The notes: a model not told the origin generated them from the letters alone. Shown: positions 15,822 to 25,295, numbered from the stretch's first letter. The stretch: 64,000 nt of DNA from Allokutzneria sp. A3M-2-11 16 (GCF_024213555.1 NZ_JANAVO010000002.1:542269-606268); one strand, 5' to 3'. Numbers and translations: made by a program.

Positions 15822-16964
15822 ATGGTGGGCGATCGGCACTTCTCCGGTTCGGACAACTACGCGGGGATGTCACTGGAGCAGCTCCGGGACCTGCTCGGCA
15901 GCGTTCCGGACAGCGCCGCGGCGCACCTCGCGCGGGACTTCCAGGAACGCGGCAAGGTGGCCGTGCAGCTGGCCGACCGGATGAACAAACTCGCCGACCG
16001 GCTCGCGGGCCGTTGGCAGGCGCCTTCGGTGGACAAGGCGAAGAAGGCCGGGGACGGCCTTCGCGGTTACGGCGACACCCAGCAGCAGGCGGCTCAGCAG
16101 ATCAGCGCCATGCTGGAGCCCGCGGCGACCAAGGCGAACAGCGTTTCGGAGACGGTCAAGACCCTCACGGTCTCCGGCCGCGAGTTCCCCAAGAACACGG
16201 CCGGGCTCGGCCCCCAGTCGCTGGCCTTGATCAATGCTGACCACGCCCGCTACGAGCAGCAGAAGGAAGCGAAACGCCGGGAGGCCATCGAGCTGGGCGC
16301 CCAGCTCGACAAGCAGGCAGCCGCGATGGACAGCGGAACGCCGCCTTTTCCCACCATCCCAGCCAATTTCTTCGACCCGGGTGGTGAGCCCCCGCCCCGC
16401 CCACCGCGCGATCCCATTGGTGGTGGCGGAGGGGCCGGTGGCGGATGGAGTGGTGTACAGGGTGGCCCTGATCCTTCACCCGATCCGGCACCTGTTCCGC
16501 AGCCCACGCCCGCTCCGCACCCCAACCGCAGGGGCGATTCCGAGCTGGCGGGTTCGGACAACATCGACACCAAGCGCCCGCTTCCGCCGCCCAACACGGG
16601 CTCCGACGGGGACAGCCGTTCCGGGGGTTCCGGTGGCATCGGCGCCGGGGGTGCCGCTCTCGGCGGCATGGCCTTCGGCGCGGGCCCCTCGGGTTACGAC
16701 TCTCCGCGCAGCACGCCGTCTCCGGGCACCGGTCGACCAGGCACTTCGAGCCCAGCACCACCCGGTGCCGGTGCTCCCCACGCCAACACGGCTGCCCCGC
16801 GCGGCGCCGGAGGCGGTTTCCTTCAGCCCGCGCTCGGCGGCACGGGTCAGCGCGCCGAGGACGAGGAGCACCAGCGGAAGTACCCGATCACCGATGATCT
16901 GGTCGGCGAGCTCCCCTTGGTGGCCCCGCCGGTGATCGGCGAATACTCCGACGACGAGCGGTGA
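15822..16964 (+). CDS. ESX-associated PPE/WXG100-like protein with Gly/Pro-rich tail
   Basis: 380 residues from ATG 15822; an in-frame start at 15792 adds ten. The first 160 residues are helical (MSLEQLRDLLGSVPDSAAAHLARDFQ, RMNKLADRLAGRWQAPSVDKAKKAG) with a W near residue 65, the helical-hairpin pattern of WXG100/PPE proteins. A long Gly/Pro/Ser-rich region follows, and the C-terminus ends in KYPITDDLVGELPLVAPPVIGE, a tail seen in Pseudonocardiaceae ESX proteins. It is probably a type VII secretion substrate. It heads a four-gene unit with a small helical protein, a DUF3558 lipoprotein and an EspG-like chaperone, the latter three joined by short overlaps. Confidence 0.7.
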   Translation: MVGDRHFSGSDNYAGMSLEQLRDLLGSVPDSAAAHLARDFQERGKVAVQLADRMNKLADRLAGRWQAPSVDKAKKAGDGLRGYGDTQQQAAQQISAMLEPAATKANSVSETVKTLTVSGREFPKNTAGLGPQSLALINADHARYEQQKEAKRREAIELGAQLDKQAAAMDSGTPPFPTIPANFFDPGGEPPPRPPRDPIGGGGGAGGGWSGVQGGPDPSPDPAPVPQPTPAPHPNRRGDSELAGSDNIDTKRPLPPPNTGSDGDSRSGGSGGIGAGGAALGGMAFGAGPSGYDSPRSTPSPGTGRPGTSSPAPPGAGAPHANTAAPRGAGGGFLQPALGGTGQRAEDEEHQRKYPITDDLVGELPLVAPPVIGEYSDDER

Positions 16965-16972
16965 GGGGACCG

Positions 16973-17386
16973 ATGACCGCCTGGAACGATCAGCCCGCTC
17001 CGGACACGCCCTACCAGGACATGCGCGATTCCCTGGACCGCGTCAACGCCCAACTCGGCCAGGGCATCACCTACGACAAGGTCACCGCCGACTGGGTCAC
17101 CAAAGAACTCACTGACATGATCAACATCGCCGAAGAAGAAGTCCGAAAAGCGGAGCGATTCTACGACGACACACAGAGAATCAATCTGGGGAAGTCACAG
17201 GCGGGCCAGGCAATCCGGGCGAAGATCATCGCCCGAGCGTCAGACCAGGAAGGCGGGGCCCTACGCTTCTGGATCGACTACCACAAGGCCCTCATCACCT
17301 ACCGCGACAAGGTGGCGGCAATGGCGCGGGAATGGGAACGCGCAGACCGGACCAGCGCAGACAACCTTCCAGGAAGCCCTCGATGA
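16973..17386 (+). CDS. Small helical protein of the ESX-associated operon
   Basis: 137 residues from ATG 16973 (GAGGGG before it); a GTG at 16961 overlapping the previous stop is an alternative. Mostly amphipathic helix (YDKVTADWVTKELTDMINIAEEEVRKAERFYDD and a second helix ending in REWERADR). No signal peptide. The codon use is slightly lower in GC than its neighbours. The size and position suggest a partner of the PPE-like protein, as EsxA/B- or PE-type partners are, but no WXG motif is seen. Not otherwise recognised. Confidence 0.7.
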   Translation: MTAWNDQPAPDTPYQDMRDSLDRVNAQLGQGITYDKVTADWVTKELTDMINIAEEEVRKAERFYDDTQRINLGKSQAGQAIRAKIIARASDQEGGALRFWIDYHKALITYRDKVAAMAREWERADRTSADNLPGSPR

Positions 17387-17925
17387 ACCTCCGCTTTCGC
17401 CTCGTCGCCACGCTCATCACGATCGCGGTCGCGACCTCCTGCGCTCCCAACCTCGCAGGGGAGCCGTACCCCGTTCCAACCACGCAGACTCCTCACCCGA
17501 CAACCACGTCGAACGGTCGAATCACTGCTACCGATGTCTGCAAGCTGATGACACCTGCGGATTTTCCCTATCAAGGGCCCGAGACCAAGCCAGCCGAACT
17601 CGACGAAGAGCCTTTCCCTGACTGCGGTTACCAGATGAAGCCATCTCCGGACATCTCCTCGGTACTCACGGTCGGACTCACCTTCCTCCCCGACCGAAAG
17701 CTTGAACCCTTCGACTTCGACAACCGCAGGGAAATTACCGTCGATAGAAAACGCGGAGTCCTCGGCCAAGGAAAACTCACCGGGAACTCAGGCCGGTGTG
17801 AGCTGATCTTTGAGACGCCCCGCGGTCTGTGGCGGATCATCGTGGTGGACAGTTCGGCGCCTGGGCGGGATGGGTGTGCGACGGCGAAGCACATCGGTGA
17901 CCGGGTCGCGCCGCGAGTGCCATGA
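17383..17925 (+). CDS. DUF3558-type lipoprotein
   Basis: 180 residues from ATG 17383, which overlaps the previous stop (ATGA). Signal peptide RFRLVATLITIAVATSC with a lipobox-like cysteine at about residue 18, then a Thr/Pro linker and a domain starting TATDVCKLMTPADFPYQG, the signature of DUF3558 lipoproteins, with further cysteines in PDCGYQM and GRCELIFE likely forming disulfides. It would be exported and anchored to the outer face of the membrane. Genes for DUF3558 lipoproteins often sit next to ESX-type genes in Pseudonocardiaceae. Function unknown. Confidence 0.8.
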   Translation: MNLRFRLVATLITIAVATSCAPNLAGEPYPVPTTQTPHPTTTSNGRITATDVCKLMTPADFPYQGPETKPAELDEEPFPDCGYQMKPSPDISSVLTVGLTFLPDRKLEPFDFDNRREITVDRKRGVLGQGKLTGNSGRCELIFETPRGLWRIIVVDSSAPGRDGCATAKHIGDRVAPRVP

Positions 17926-18677
17926 GGGTTCCGGCGGTGGTCTACGAGGTCTGCTGGGAGCGGCTCGGGCTCGGCATGATGCCCTACCCGCTGGTGGTTG
18001 TGCAGCACGGCGTGGACGACGAGGGACGAGCCCATGCGAAGGCGTGGGCGGCGGAGTGGCTGGCGCGGCACAGGCTCGGTGACGCGGTGCGGATCGACGA
18101 CGCCCTGAGCGGAGCCCTGCACGCGATCGCGCACGCGAACAGCGAACTTGCCGTGTTGTACGCGGACCAGGCGGGGCAAACGCGGATCGGGAGCTTCCTG
18201 CACGGGCGTGCATGCCTGAGGGCGGTGTGGCGCGGCGACACGATCGACCTGACCTGGCTGGACCGCGACGACCACGCGCGCGGAGTGGTGGAGGCGCTCC
18301 CGCAGTGCCGTCCGGGCAGGGGACAGCCGGGGCAGGTGCCCGCCGCGGCATTGGAGCAGGCGGGAACCGCGTGGGCGGACAGAGGGGCGATCACCGCCGC
18401 CGAGGACAGCCTGGTGGCGGCGGGAGCCGAGCGGGCTCAGGCGCGGAGGTTCCTGGTCGCGTACTCCGCCACCACCGCGATGGGCCAGGCGACGGCGTTG
18501 CGGCCGCAGCCGCACAAGGAGAACAGGGCCATCGCGCGGTCGCCGGTGACGTTCCTCGACACCCCGGACGGGCGGTATTCGATCACCGAGCGCTCGAACT
18601 GGTTGACGCTCTCCCCCGTGGACCAGAACCTGCTGGCGACACGCCTCGCCGAGCTGCTGACCGGGCCCTTCAGCTAG
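17922..18677 (+). CDS. EspG-family ESX secretion chaperone-like protein
   Basis: 251 residues, the usual EspG length. The start ATG overlaps the previous stop (ATGA at 17922-17925). The N-terminal WERLGLGMMPYPL, the central ARACLRAVWRGDTIDLTWLDRDD strand segment and the C-terminal RYSITERSNWLTLSPVDQNLLATRLAELL match the EspG fold pattern, including the terminal helix with a Leu-rich end. EspG proteins bind PE/PPE-type substrates and keep them soluble for type VII export. This fits the PPE-like gene at the head of the operon. The last 8 bp overlap the convergent gene at 18670. Confidence 0.8.
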   Translation: MRVPAVVYEVCWERLGLGMMPYPLVVVQHGVDDEGRAHAKAWAAEWLARHRLGDAVRIDDALSGALHAIAHANSELAVLYADQAGQTRIGSFLHGRACLRAVWRGDTIDLTWLDRDDHARGVVEALPQCRPGRGQPGQVPAAALEQAGTAWADRGAITAAEDSLVAAGAERAQARRFLVAYSATTAMGQATALRPQPHKENRAIARSPVTFLDTPDGRYSITERSNWLTLSPVDQNLLATRLAELLTGPFS

Positions 18678-19704
18678 CGTTTCGCTTACGGCGGCTGAAG
18701 AAGAGCACCACGCCGAGCGCGAGGAGACCGGCCACGGCGAACGCGCCCAACGACGACGACCCGGTCTCCGCGGGCGGCTGCGCCTGGCTAGAGCCGTCAG
18801 AGGTCGGAGTGGGATCTGTGCGTTGGTCGCCGCCCTGGCCGCGGGCGAGCTCGACGGCGCCTTCGACCGCGCGGATCGGCTGGTTCTTGCCCTCGGTCCC
18901 GGACAGCAGCGACCCGTCGCTGTCGAAAGCGATGGCCTCGCCCTGTTCCTCGTTGGGCAACGACACGCGCACGGGCTTCCGGGCGAGCGCGGCGGCGATG
19001 TCGCCGTCCGGCGCGGAGAACAGGTACGCCTCGGTGTAAGTACGAAGCGCCACAACGGTTCCGTCCGCGTTCACGGCTCCGCCGGTGACCAGGATGGAGC
19101 CGATCCCGGCGCCGACCGGGCCGCCGGGAGTGCTGGTGGACCGCAGGGAAACCGCGCCGACCTTCTCCAGAGGCGTCGGCCCGGGGGCGGAGAGCTTGCC
19201 CGCCGGCCGGTAAACCTTGGCTTCGCCGAACGGTTCTTTGGACACGAGGTACGGCACGTTGTTGCGGTCGAGCAGCAACGCCTCGACGTCGTGCGGGCCG
19301 TCCGGGTAGGTCAGCCGGTACAGCGTGGACTTGCCGTTGGGGTTGAGCGCGTGCAGCGCGACGGTCTCGCGCTGCTTGCGGTTGTCCCCGGTGTCGGCGA
19401 GCCAGAGCGTGCCGTCCGCGCCCCGCGCCAGGTCCTCGACGTCGAAGGGATCGGTCGAGTTGGTGATGGTGCGCTGCACGGCACAGCTCTTGTTCAGCAC
19501 GTAGACGGTCAGCCTCGTGCCGCCGTCGTTCATCGCGTACCAGTTCCTGCCGTCGGCGGCCAGGCCGGACAGCTCGCCGATGCGCTTGTCGGCGATGCGG
19601 CAGCGCTCCACCGGATCGGCGGAGGCAGGTACGGCGGTGAGGGTCAGCAGCGCAGCGGTGATACCCAGAAGAGCGCGCAGCCGACCCACTCGTTTACCCC
19701 CCAC
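18670..19704 (-). CDS. Secreted beta-propeller-like protein with C-terminal membrane anchor
   Basis: 344 residues. Signal peptide RLRALLGITAALLTLTAVPASADP, then repeated blade-like segments (ELSGLAADGRNWYAMNDGG, DVEDLARGADGTLWLADTGDN, HDVEALLLDRNNVPYLVSKE, EAIAFDSDGSLLSGTEGK), a Ser/Thr/Pro linker and a C-terminal helix with a charged tail (VAGLLALGVVLFFSRRKR). The architecture is like the protein at 1575-2756, a cell-surface propeller on a stalk. 'Known' homologues are uncharacterised actinomycete extracellular proteins. Overlaps the EspG-like gene's 3' end by 8 bp, tail to tail. Confidence 0.72.
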   Translation of the reverse strand: MGGKRVGRLRALLGITAALLTLTAVPASADPVERCRIADKRIGELSGLAADGRNWYAMNDGGTRLTVYVLNKSCAVQRTITNSTDPFDVEDLARGADGTLWLADTGDNRKQRETVALHALNPNGKSTLYRLTYPDGPHDVEALLLDRNNVPYLVSKEPFGEAKVYRPAGKLSAPGPTPLEKVGAVSLRSTSTPGGPVGAGIGSILVTGGAVNADGTVVALRTYTEAYLFSAPDGDIAAALARKPVRVSLPNEEQGEAIAFDSDGSLLSGTEGKNQPIRAVEGAVELARGQGGDQRTDPTPTSDGSSQAQPPAETGSSSLGAFAVAGLLALGVVLFFSRRKRNAS

Positions 19705-19735
19705 ATCGGAGAAGACGCATGAAACACCAGTGGGT

Positions 19736-21139
19736 TCAGTGCCGCACGACGAACTCGTCCAGCGCTCCGGCCAGTGGCGGCAGCACGCGGGCGCGCAGCT
19801 CTGTGCCGTCGTCGGTGTGCTTCTCGTCCAGCACGACGCCCTCGGCGTGCACCCTGGCGACCATCTCGCCGCGGGCGTACGGCACGAAGACCTCCAGCTC
19901 GACGTCGGTCCTGGGCAGCCGCTCCGCGATCACCGCGCGCAGGTGCTCGATGCCCTCGCCGCTGTGCGCGGAGACGAACACCGCGCCGGGGAACAGGTGG
20001 CGCAGCCGGGTCAGGGTGACCTCGTCTGCGGCGTCGATCTTGTTCACCACCAGCAGCTCCGGCGGCATCGGGCTCTCGCGCTCGGCGATGATCTCGTTGA
20101 ACACCTCGCGCACCGCGGAGACCTGGCGCTCGGGCAGCGGGTCGGACGCGTCCACCACGTGCACCAGCAGGTCGGAGTCGGCGACCTCCTCCAGCGTCGA
20201 GCGGAACGCCTCGACCAGCTGGTGCGGCAGGTGCCGGACGAAGCCGACGGTGTCGGTGAGGGTGAAGGTGCGCCCGTCCGGGGTCTCGCTGCGCCGGGTG
20301 GTCGGGTCGAGGGTGGCGAACAGCGCGTCCTCGACCAGCGCGCCCGCGCCGGTGACCGCGTTGAGCAGGCTGGACTTGCCCGCGTTGGTGTACCCGGCGA
20401 TGGCGACGCTGGGCACGTCGTTGGCCCTGCGCATGCCGCGCATGGTCTCGCGGACGGTGCCCATGGCGCGCAGTTCCTTGCGCAGCTTGGCCATCCGCTT
20501 GTTGATCCGCCGCCGGTCGGTCTCCAGCTTGGTCTCACCGGGACCACGGGTGCCGATGCCACCACCGGTGCGGCTCATCGCCTGACCCCAGCCGCGCAGC
20601 CGGGGCATCATGTAGGACAGCTGGGCCAGCTCGACCTGCGCCTTGCCCTCCCGGGACCGGGCGTGCTGGGCGAAGATGTCCAGGATCAGCGCGGTCCGGT
20701 CGATGACCTTGACCTTCAGCTTCTCCTCCAGCTGGCGCAGCTGACCGGGCGAGAGCTCGCCGTCGCAGACCACGGTGTCGCAGCCGGTGGACACCACGAC
20801 CTCCCGCAGCTCCGCGACCTTGCCGGAGCCGATGTAGGTGGCGGTGTCCGGCTTGTCGCGGCGCTGCACCAGGCCGTCGAGGACCTCCGAGCCCGCCGTC
20901 TCGGCCAGCCGGGCCAGTTCGGTCATGGAGGCTTCCGCCTCCTGGGCGTCGCTGCCGGTCCACACGCCGACGAGGACGACGCGTTCCAGCCGCAGCTGCC
21001 GGTACTCGACCTCGGTGATGTCCTCGAGTTCGGTGGACAGCCCGGCGACGCGGCGCAACGCGGCGCGGTCGGCCAGTTCCATCTCGCCCGTGGAGACGAA
21101 GTCGAGCTCGTCGTCGGGCAGGCTCATGTGTTCACTCAT
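19736..21139 (-). CDS. hflX: GTPase HflX
   Basis: 467 residues. The HflX N-terminal domain (VVLVGVWTGSDAQEAE, ELARLAETAGSEVLDGLVQRRDKPDTATYIGSGKV) precedes the coiled linker with GGGIGTRGPGETKLE and the G domain: GYTNAGKSSL (Walker A), DTVGF (G3) and NKID (G4, written VVNKIDAAD). HflX splits stalled 70S ribosomes during heat or antibiotic stress. ATG 21139. It lies downstream of dapF and miaA on the same strand, the mycobacterial order (Rv2725c to Rv2727c). Confidence 0.97.
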   Translation of the reverse strand: MSEHMSLPDDELDFVSTGEMELADRAALRRVAGLSTELEDITEVEYRQLRLERVVLVGVWTGSDAQEAEASMTELARLAETAGSEVLDGLVQRRDKPDTATYIGSGKVAELREVVVSTGCDTVVCDGELSPGQLRQLEEKLKVKVIDRTALILDIFAQHARSREGKAQVELAQLSYMMPRLRGWGQAMSRTGGGIGTRGPGETKLETDRRRINKRMAKLRKELRAMGTVRETMRGMRRANDVPSVAIAGYTNAGKSSLLNAVTGAGALVEDALFATLDPTTRRSETPDGRTFTLTDTVGFVRHLPHQLVEAFRSTLEEVADSDLLVHVVDASDPLPERQVSAVREVFNEIIAERESPMPPELLVVNKIDAADEVTLTRLRHLFPGAVFVSAHSGEGIEHLRAVIAERLPRTDVELEVFVPYARGEMVARVHAEGVVLDEKHTDDGTELRARVLPPLAGALDEFVVRH

Positions 21140-21190
21140 ACGCGGTCCAGTCTCCCACGCCCCGCATCCGATTTCCCTAGTCCCGGGCGA

Positions 21191-22054
21191 TTAACCACCC
21201 AGCCACCAGGAGTCGGACAGCGTCCCCTCGGCCACCAGGACCGCCGGGCCGGTGAGCGTGCTGGTCTCCTCGCCGATCGACACGCGCACCTGACCACCGG
21301 GGATGTTCACCAGGAGTTCGCCACCGTCACGACCGGATCGGTGCAGGAAGGCGGCTACGGCGGCCACGGTCCCGGTCCCGCAGGAACGGGTCTCGCCGAC
21401 ACCGCGCTCGTGGACGCGCATGCGCAGCTCGAAGTCGGACAGCGGGGAGATGAACTCGACGTTCACCCCATGCGGGAACATCACCGGATCGTGGCCCGGC
21501 GGCACGGTGAGGTCGAGGTCTGCGATCTCCACGTCGGTCACGCAAACCAGGTGCGGGTTGCCCACATCGACCGCGATGCCGCAGAACGCGCGACCAGCCA
21601 CCGTGGCGGTGGATTCGCCGACGATGCGCGCGGGGCCCATGTCTACCGAGACCTGCTTGCAGGGTCGAGCATCCAGTCCCGTCACGGAGTCATCTTCTTC
21701 AATGACGATCACGGGCTTGTCGCCCGCACGCGTACCGACGAGGAAGCTGCCCGCCTCCGCCAGCTTCTTGTGCACCAGGTAGTTCGCGAAGACGCGGACA
21801 CCGTTGCCGCACATCTCCGCGATCGAGCCGTCGGCGTTGCGGTAGTCCATGAACCACTCCGCCTCGGTGCCCTCCGGGGCGTCCGCGATGTGTTCGCTGC
21901 GCACCACCCGCAGCACGCCGTCCGCGCCGAGGCCCCGGTTGCGGTCGCACAGCGCGCGCACCCGGTCGTCGGTCAGCTCCAGCTTGCCCTCGGCGTCAGC
22001 GAGCACCACGAAGTCGTTCTGCGTCCCGTGGCCCTTGGCGAACTCAATACCCAC
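21191..22054 (-). CDS. dapF: Diaminopimelate epimerase
   Basis: 287 residues from GTG 22054 ([18 protein letters not shown]). Both active-site cysteines are present: [17 protein letters not shown] and [16 protein letters not shown]. The enzyme converts LL- to meso-diaminopimelate for peptidoglycan and lysine. The start overlaps the 3' end of miaA by 11 bp, so the two are probably translated in a coupled way. Longer upstream frames are rejected because the family begins at this strand. Confidence 0.96.
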   Translation of the reverse strand: MGIEFAKGHGTQNDFVVLADAEGKLELTDDRVRALCDRNRGLGADGVLRVVRSEHIADAPEGTEAEWFMDYRNADGSIAEMCGNGVRVFANYLVHKKLAEAGSFLVGTRAGDKPVIVIEEDDSVTGLDARPCKQVSVDMGPARIVGESTATVAGRAFCGIAVDVGNPHLVCVTDVEIADLDLTVPPGHDPVMFPHGVNVEFISPLSDFELRMRVHERGVGETRSCGTGTVAAVAAFLHRSGRDGGELLVNIPGGQVRVSIGEETSTLTGPAVLVAEGTLSDSWWLGG

Positions 22055-22940
22055 GCTGTCCAGCGTAGTTACCGAGCACCGCCTCCAGCAGGCCGGGCCG
22101 CGCGGCGTCCAGCCAGGTGATGCGCTTGTCCCGCCGGAACCACGAGCGCTGGCGCCGGACGAACCGCCTGGTCGCCTGCGCGGTCGCCGCCACGGGGTCC
22201 GGGGCCTCCTCCAGGACCTGCTGGTAGCCCAGCGCGCGCGACGCGGTGCGGCCTTCGCGCAGCCCGGCCGCCTCCAGTCGGCGGACCTCCTCCACCAAGC
22301 CCGCTTCGAACATCCGCACAACTCGTTCATCGATGCGTTTGTCCAGCTCAGCAGTGTCGCGGTCGAGGCCGATCAGCAGTGCGCCGTAGCGCGGGGGCCC
22401 CGGGCGCGGCAGCGTCGCCGAGAACGGGCGGCCGGTCAGCTCGATGACCTCCAGCGCCCGCACGATGCGGCGGCCGTTGGTCGGCAGCACCGCCTCGGCC
22501 GCGGCCGGGTCGAGCTGGGAAAGCCGCTGGTAGAGCACGTCCAAGCCCGATTCGGCGGCTTCGGCCTCCAGGCGCGCGCGGACTGAGGGATCGGTGCCCG
22601 GGAACTCCAGGTCGTCCAGCACCGCCTGCACGTACAGCCCGGAACCCCCGACCAGGATCGGCACGCGCCCCGCGGCGAGCACCGCCTCGACGTCGGCGCG
22701 GGCGTGCCGCTGGTAGGCCGCCACCGACGCGGTCTCGGTGACGTCGAGGACGTCGAGCTGGTGGTGCGGGACCCCGCCGCGCTCCGCCTCGGTGAGCTTG
22801 GCGGTGCCGATGTCCATGCCCCGGTACAGCTGCATGGCGTCGGCGTTGACGACCTCACCGCCGAGGCGCAGGGCCAGCGCGACGCCGAGGTCGGACTTCC
22901 CGGTGCCGGTCGGCCCGACGACGGCGATCAGCCCGGTCAC
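22044..22940 (-). CDS. miaA: tRNA dimethylallyltransferase
   Basis: 298 residues from GTG 22940. P-loop [18 protein letters not shown], then [47 protein letters not shown] and [14 protein letters not shown], all standard MiaA blocks. It transfers a dimethylallyl group to A37 of tRNAs reading U-initial codons; MiaB, encoded at 34335, then methylthiolates the product. Start overlaps the stop of the upstream gene by GTGA (22937-22940); the 3' end overlaps dapF. Confidence 0.97.
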   Translation of the reverse strand: MTGLIAVVGPTGTGKSDLGVALALRLGGEVVNADAMQLYRGMDIGTAKLTEAERGGVPHHQLDVLDVTETASVAAYQRHARADVEAVLAAGRVPILVGGSGLYVQAVLDDLEFPGTDPSVRARLEAEAAESGLDVLYQRLSQLDPAAAEAVLPTNGRRIVRALEVIELTGRPFSATLPRPGPPRYGALLIGLDRDTAELDKRIDERVVRMFEAGLVEEVRRLEAAGLREGRTASRALGYQQVLEEAPDPVAATAQATRRFVRRQRSWFRRDKRITWLDAARPGLLEAVLGNYAGQRGY

Positions 22941-23668
22941 GCGGCCGGTTCCCAGCGGGCCACGTGGTAGCCGACGCCGTAGGGCGCGCCGGAGTAGTCG
23001 ACCGCGCCGCGCCAGCTCACCCCGGAGCTCTGCGCGACGCTGGCCAGCACCTGCCACGCCGAGCGGCCGCGCGCGCCCAGTTCGGCGGCCAGGTCGGCGT
23101 CGATGTCCATCAGCGCGTCGGCGTCGGCCGCGGCGAGCGCCTCGCGGACCGCCTCGTCGAACTCGGCGGCGCGCGGGTCCGGCTTCCCGGGGGCGCGGTC
23201 GCCGTGCCGGGGCGAGGAGTCGCCGAGCACCAGCAGCGCGACCGGCTCCGGCCCGGACAACGCGTCCACCAGTTCGTGGCCGACCAGCCAGCACTGGTCC
23301 GGGTCCAGCTCCGGGGTGACCAGCCGGACCCGGACCTCCCCGGCACCGGAGTGCTCGCGCAGCCAGCCCGCGATCAGCGCGGGCAGCGGCAGCAACGGAT
23401 CGCTGCGGCCCTCGTCCTCGGCCAGCTCGGCGAGGCTGACCGGGACGTCCACCCCGTACCCGGCGAAGCTGCCCCTGGTCGCGGGCTCGATCACGCGCGA
23501 GCCCACCTCGTCCACCGCGACCGCCGACCACCTCGGTGTCACCTCGGCCAGCCAGCGGGCGGCGTCCAGGCAGGCCCGGCGCAGGGGCTCGGTCTCCTCG
23601 GAGGCACCCGCGACCAGTTGCGGCACGAGCAACGGTGGGTGTGGCAGCACGGCGGCACGAACGATCAC
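22937..23668 (-). CDS. Class III extradiol dioxygenase-like protein (Rv2728c-like)
   Basis: 243 residues from GTG 23668 ([21 protein letters not shown]). The opening [11 protein letters not shown] and the central [13 protein letters not shown] have the His-containing strands of the LigB-like class III extradiol dioxygenase fold, and the C-terminal [14 protein letters not shown] is typical of the actinobacterial branch. The gene has the place of Rv2728c in the dapF-miaA cluster. It overlaps miaA by GTGA. Metal ligands are only partly identifiable, so enzymatic function is uncertain. Confidence 0.8.
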   Translation of the reverse strand: MIVRAAVLPHPPLLVPQLVAGASEETEPLRRACLDAARWLAEVTPRWSAVAVDEVGSRVIEPATRGSFAGYGVDVPVSLAELAEDEGRSDPLLPLPALIAGWLREHSGAGEVRVRLVTPELDPDQCWLVGHELVDALSGPEPVALLVLGDSSPRHGDRAPGKPDPRAAEFDEAVREALAAADADALMDIDADLAAELGARGRSAWQVLASVAQSSGVSWRGAVDYSGAPYGVGYHVARWEPAA

Positions 23669-23807
23669 GTTCGGGCAGGCTAGTGCCCCCTCACACGTTC
23701 GGCCGAACACACCCGGGTGGGCGGTGCAAGGTCATGGGTAGGTCACAACCCGGCCTCGAAGTTCCGACGAGCGCCCTGACCTGTTTCAATCCCCCTTCAG
23801 GGATCGC

Positions 23808-23879
23808 GGGCCACACCGGCCCGGATGCCCCGGTTGCCAGGCCCCGCCGCCATGCGGGGCGCCCGCACGCGGTGCGGGC
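23808..23879 (+). promoter_or_regulatory. Three consecutive hairpins in the leader of the DUF349 gene
   Basis: GGGCC/GGCCC (23808-23822), GCCCCGC/GCGGGGC (23841-23860) and GCCCGCAC/GTGCGGGC (23861-23879, 8-bp stem, 3-nt loop) follow each other and end 10 bp before the GGAGGAG ribosome binding site of the gene at 23904. A structured leader that could affect translation or act as an attenuator. Confidence 0.45.
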
Positions 23880-23903
23880 GGTGAAGGCTAGGAGGAGCCG
23901 GCG

Positions 23904-25280
23904 ATGACGGACCAGGAGACGACCCAGGCCGACGGGCAGCAGGGTCGGGCCACTCCGGACACCACGGCCCAGGACACCACGGCCCAGCACAACACGCCCC
24001 CGGTCAGCGCGCCCCCGGCGCCCGCCGCCCCGCCCGCCGCCCCGGTGGTGCCTGCCGCGTCGGACCACCCGGAGCGCTGGGGCCGGGTGGACACCGACGG
24101 CACGGTCTACGTGCGCACCGCGGACGGCGAGCGGTCGGTCGGGTCGTGGCAGGCGGGTGAGCCCGCCGAGGGTCTCGCGCACTTCGCGCGCAAGTTCGAC
24201 GACATGCTCACCGAGCTCGGCCTGTTGGAGGCCCGGCTGAGCTCCGGCGCCGGTGACCCCAAGCAGGCGCTCGGCAGCGCCAAGCACCTCAAGGAAGCGC
24301 TGGTCGACGCGGCCGTGGTCGGCGATCTGGCCGGGCTGGCCAAGCGGGTCGAGCACGTGATCGCCCGCGCCGGGGTGGCGATGGAGGCGGGCAAGGCGGC
24401 CAAGGAGCAGGCCCGCGTCGAGGCGATCGCGCGCAAGCAGGCCCTGGTCGACGAGGCCGAGGGGCTGGCGAACGACTCCACCCAGTGGAAGGCGGCCGGT
24501 GACCGGCTGCGCTCCATGCTGGAGGAGTGGAAGTCGGTGCGCGGGGTGGACCGCAAGACCGACGAGCAGCTGTGGCGGCGCTTCGCCAAGGCCAGGGACG
24601 CGTTCAACCGCAGGCGCGGCTCGCACTTCGCCGACCTGGACCGGCAGCGGTCCACGGCCAAGCAGCGCAAGCAGGAGATCGTGGAGGAGGCGGAGTCGAT
24701 CGCCACCTCGACCGAGTGGGGCGAGACCGCCAACCGCTACAAGGAGCTGATGACGGACTGGAAGGCGGCCGGGCGCGCGCCCAAGGACGCCGACGACGCG
24801 CTCTGGAAGCGGTTCCGGGCGGCGCAGGACCAGTTCTTCTCGCACCGCTCCGAGGCCTTCAGCGAGCGGGACGCGGAGTTCTCCGCCAACGCCAAGCTCA
24901 AGGAGGAGCTGCTGGCCGAGGCGGAGTCGATCGACCCGGCGGCGGGCGGCCTTGAGGCGGCCCGCAACCAGCTCTACAAGATCCAGGAGCGGTGGGACCA
25001 GATCGGCAAGGTCCCGCGCGAGCGGGTGCGCGAGCTGGAGGGCAAGCTGCGCTCGATCGAGGAGCGGGTGCGCTCGGCGGCCGACGCCCAGTGGCGGCGC
25101 ACCGACCCCGAGGCCGAGGCCCGGGTCGCGCAGTTCCGCGAGCGGGTCGAGCAGTTCGAGTCGCAGGCGGCCAAGGCCCGCGCCTCCGGCGACAAGCGCC
25201 GCGCGGAGCAGGCCGAGTCGCAGGCCGCGCAGTGGCGCGAGTGGCTGGCCGCGGCCGAGAGCTCGGTCGCCAACCGCTGA
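23904..25280 (+). CDS. DUF349 domain protein (Rv2731-like)
   Basis: 458 residues. After an acidic, Pro/Ala-rich 60-residue leader, the protein has a short beta region (WGRVDTDGTVYVRTADGERSVGSW) and then four or so DUF349 helical repeats, each about 70 residues with the motif W-x-x-G/A-...-LW-x-RF (DEQLWRRFAKARDAFNRRR, DDALWKRFRAAQDQFFSHR), and a C-terminal coiled coil. The family is widespread and uncharacterised in actinobacteria; a helical scaffold role is likely. Same place as Rv2731 in Mycobacterium, divergent from the dioxygenase-like gene. ATG 23904 follows GGAGGAG. Confidence 0.88.
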   Translation: MTDQETTQADGQQGRATPDTTAQDTTAQHNTPPVSAPPAPAAPPAAPVVPAASDHPERWGRVDTDGTVYVRTADGERSVGSWQAGEPAEGLAHFARKFDDMLTELGLLEARLSSGAGDPKQALGSAKHLKEALVDAAVVGDLAGLAKRVEHVIARAGVAMEAGKAAKEQARVEAIARKQALVDEAEGLANDSTQWKAAGDRLRSMLEEWKSVRGVDRKTDEQLWRRFAKARDAFNRRRGSHFADLDRQRSTAKQRKQEIVEEAESIATSTEWGETANRYKELMTDWKAAGRAPKDADDALWKRFRAAQDQFFSHRSEAFSERDAEFSANAKLKEELLAEAESIDPAAGGLEAARNQLYKIQERWDQIGKVPRERVRELEGKLRSIEERVRSAADAQWRRTDPEAEARVAQFRERVEQFESQAAKARASGDKRRAEQAESQAAQWREWLAAAESSVANR

Positions 25281-25295
25281 GAGAGCTGATGTGCG

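Noticed and set aside
16380-16860. Possible frameshift in the Gly/Pro-rich part of the PPE-like gene
   Set aside because: The frame stays open and resumes the conserved KYPITDDLVGELP tail in the same frame, so no shift is needed.
23697-23708. GTTCGGCCGAAC as a fourth SOS box
   Set aside because: The half-sites are in the reverse order (GTTC before GAAC) and without the 4-nt spacer, so it does not fit TCGAAC-N4-GTTYGA.
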